Below are positions 6,110 through 6,756 of a stretch of 6,756 bases of DNA, in pieces. Positions within the stretch are counted from its first letter, which is position 1; each line of letters starts with the position of its first letter. The position numbers were made by a program, and so were the translations under genes. The notes below the pieces were generated by a model that saw only the letters and a program-made list of their open reading frames with translations, had not been told where the DNA came from and ran no database searches. The DNA lies in assembly GCA_947176655.1 (NCBI GenBank), contig CAMWRK010000120.1, positions 1 through 6,756 of the forward strand. The letters are read 5' to 3'. This DNA is from an uncultured Prevotellaceae bacterium. GTDB taxonomy: Bacteria > Bacteroidota > Bacteroidia > Bacteroidales > Bacteroidaceae.

Positions 6110-6756
6110 TCATTGCTTCCTCTTCTGCTGTTCTTCCATCTGTTTCTGCAGGGCGGCCAGACGGGCGGCCATGCCGTTTGTCTTCTTCGGATCGTTCTTG
6201 TGCTTGGCGCGGTAGGCCTCGAGTTTGGCAAGCAGTTTCTTGTCATCTGTGGTCTTGCGAAGGAACCACATTATGAGTATGCTCGTAAGGCCGGACAGGA
6301 AGTAGTAGTAGCACAGACCGCTGGAGTAGTTGTTGAACATGAAGAAGAACATCAGCGGCATGATGCACATCATGTATTGCATCATCTTCATCTGCTGTGC
6401 CTGTTCGCTGGACATCTGGTCTTTCTGCTGGCGCATGGAGATGAACGTGTTTATAAGGTTTGTGGCGCAAAAGAGCAGGCAGAAGATGCTGAGGTGGTCG
6501 CCTATGAGCCAGATGTCCTTGTCCCAGCTGAGCAGGGAATCGTAGGCAGAAAGGTCGTCGGCCCAAAGGAAACGTTCGCCGCGCAGCTCTATGGCATTGG
6601 GCACGAAATTAAAGAGGGCAATCCAGACGGGCATCTGCAGGAGCATGGGCAGACAGCCTCCCATGGGGCTGACGCCGTATTCGAGGTAGAGCTGCATCAT
6701 CTCGCTCTGCTTCTTGAGGGCATCCTCATGTTTGGGGTATATGGCCGTGATGGCAT
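6110..6756 (-). CDS. yidC: Membrane protein insertase YidC, C-terminal part
   Basis: The last 215 codons of YidC; the gene runs past the right edge of the window. YidC/Oxa1 proteins insert and fold inner-membrane proteins, alone or with SecYEG. Bacteroidales versions are about 600 residues or more, so the periplasmic domain and first helices are missing. What is seen is most of the conserved 60KD_IMP insertase core. The IYPKHEDALKKQ cytoplasmic hairpin region is followed by GVSPMGGCLPMLLQMPVWIALF, the IELRG..FLWADDLS segment, a helix around LSIFCLLFCATNLINTFI, a Met-rich helix MMCIMPLMFFFMFNNYSSGL, and a last helix YYYFLSGLTSILIMWFLRK. A basic, lysine-rich cytoplasmic tail of about 45 residues ends the protein. 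Such tails contact the ribosome in some YidC/Oxa1 proteins. The internal ATG at 6700 is not the start, because family sequence continues upstream to the edge. Confidence 0.96.
   Translation of the reverse strand, partial: AITAIYPKHEDALKKQSEMMQLYLEYGVSPMGGCLPMLLQMPVWIALFNFVPNAIELRGERFLWADDLSAYDSLLSWDKDIWLIGDHLSIFCLLFCATNLINTFISMRQQKDQMSSEQAQQMKMMQYMMCIMPLMFFFMFNNYSSGLCYYYFLSGLTSILIMWFLRKTTDDKKLLAKLEAYRAKHKNDPKKTNGMAARLAALQKQMEEQQKRKQ

Noticed and set aside
1..6756. Mobile elements, CRISPR arrays, defence or phage genes
   Set aside because: No transposase, integrase, direct repeat array or foreign-looking composition was seen; all long coding stretches belong to ordinary chromosomal families.

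Overview
The window reads as a chromosomal housekeeping segment of a Bacteroidota bacterium, most likely a gut-type member of Bacteroidales. Pointers are the YidC C-terminal third with the layout usual in that order, a DPP5-like S9 peptidase carrying a lipoprotein signal, and the lack of any consistent strong Shine-Dalgarno sequence. Base composition looks to be in the mid-50s percent GC by eye. The genus cannot be fixed from this sequence. I see no mobile element, CRISPR array, tRNA, rRNA, phage gene or obvious recent transfer.

Left half, plus strand (1-2215): three genes are packed head to tail. First comes the C-terminal part of an HI0933/BaiN-type flavoprotein, whose start lies outside the window. 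Four bases later begins a SpoU/TrmH-family RNA 2'-O-ribose methyltransferase. It overlaps by four bases (ATGA) a Cof-type HAD-IIB phosphatase. The spacing argues for one transcription unit with translational coupling, although the three activities have no obvious common pathway.

Middle (2216-2332): a short region between convergent genes holds two inverted repeats. A strong 15-bp hairpin with flanking A and T runs can terminate transcription from both sides. A weaker interrupted hairpin lies next to it.

Right half, minus strand (6756 down to 2333): the gene order in the direction of transcription is yidC (C-terminal part), a 176-nt gap with a large-loop hairpin and T run, a DPP5-like lipoprotein peptidase, then after 22 nt a 12-helix MFS transporter. 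The transporter carries sequence signatures I associate with MFSD1, the lysosomal dipeptide transporter of animals. The peptidase family releases N-terminal dipeptides, so the pair makes a plausible dipeptide scavenging module: cleavage outside the inner membrane, then uptake. This is the most interesting hypothesis in the window. It rests on family resemblance and gene adjacency, not on direct evidence.
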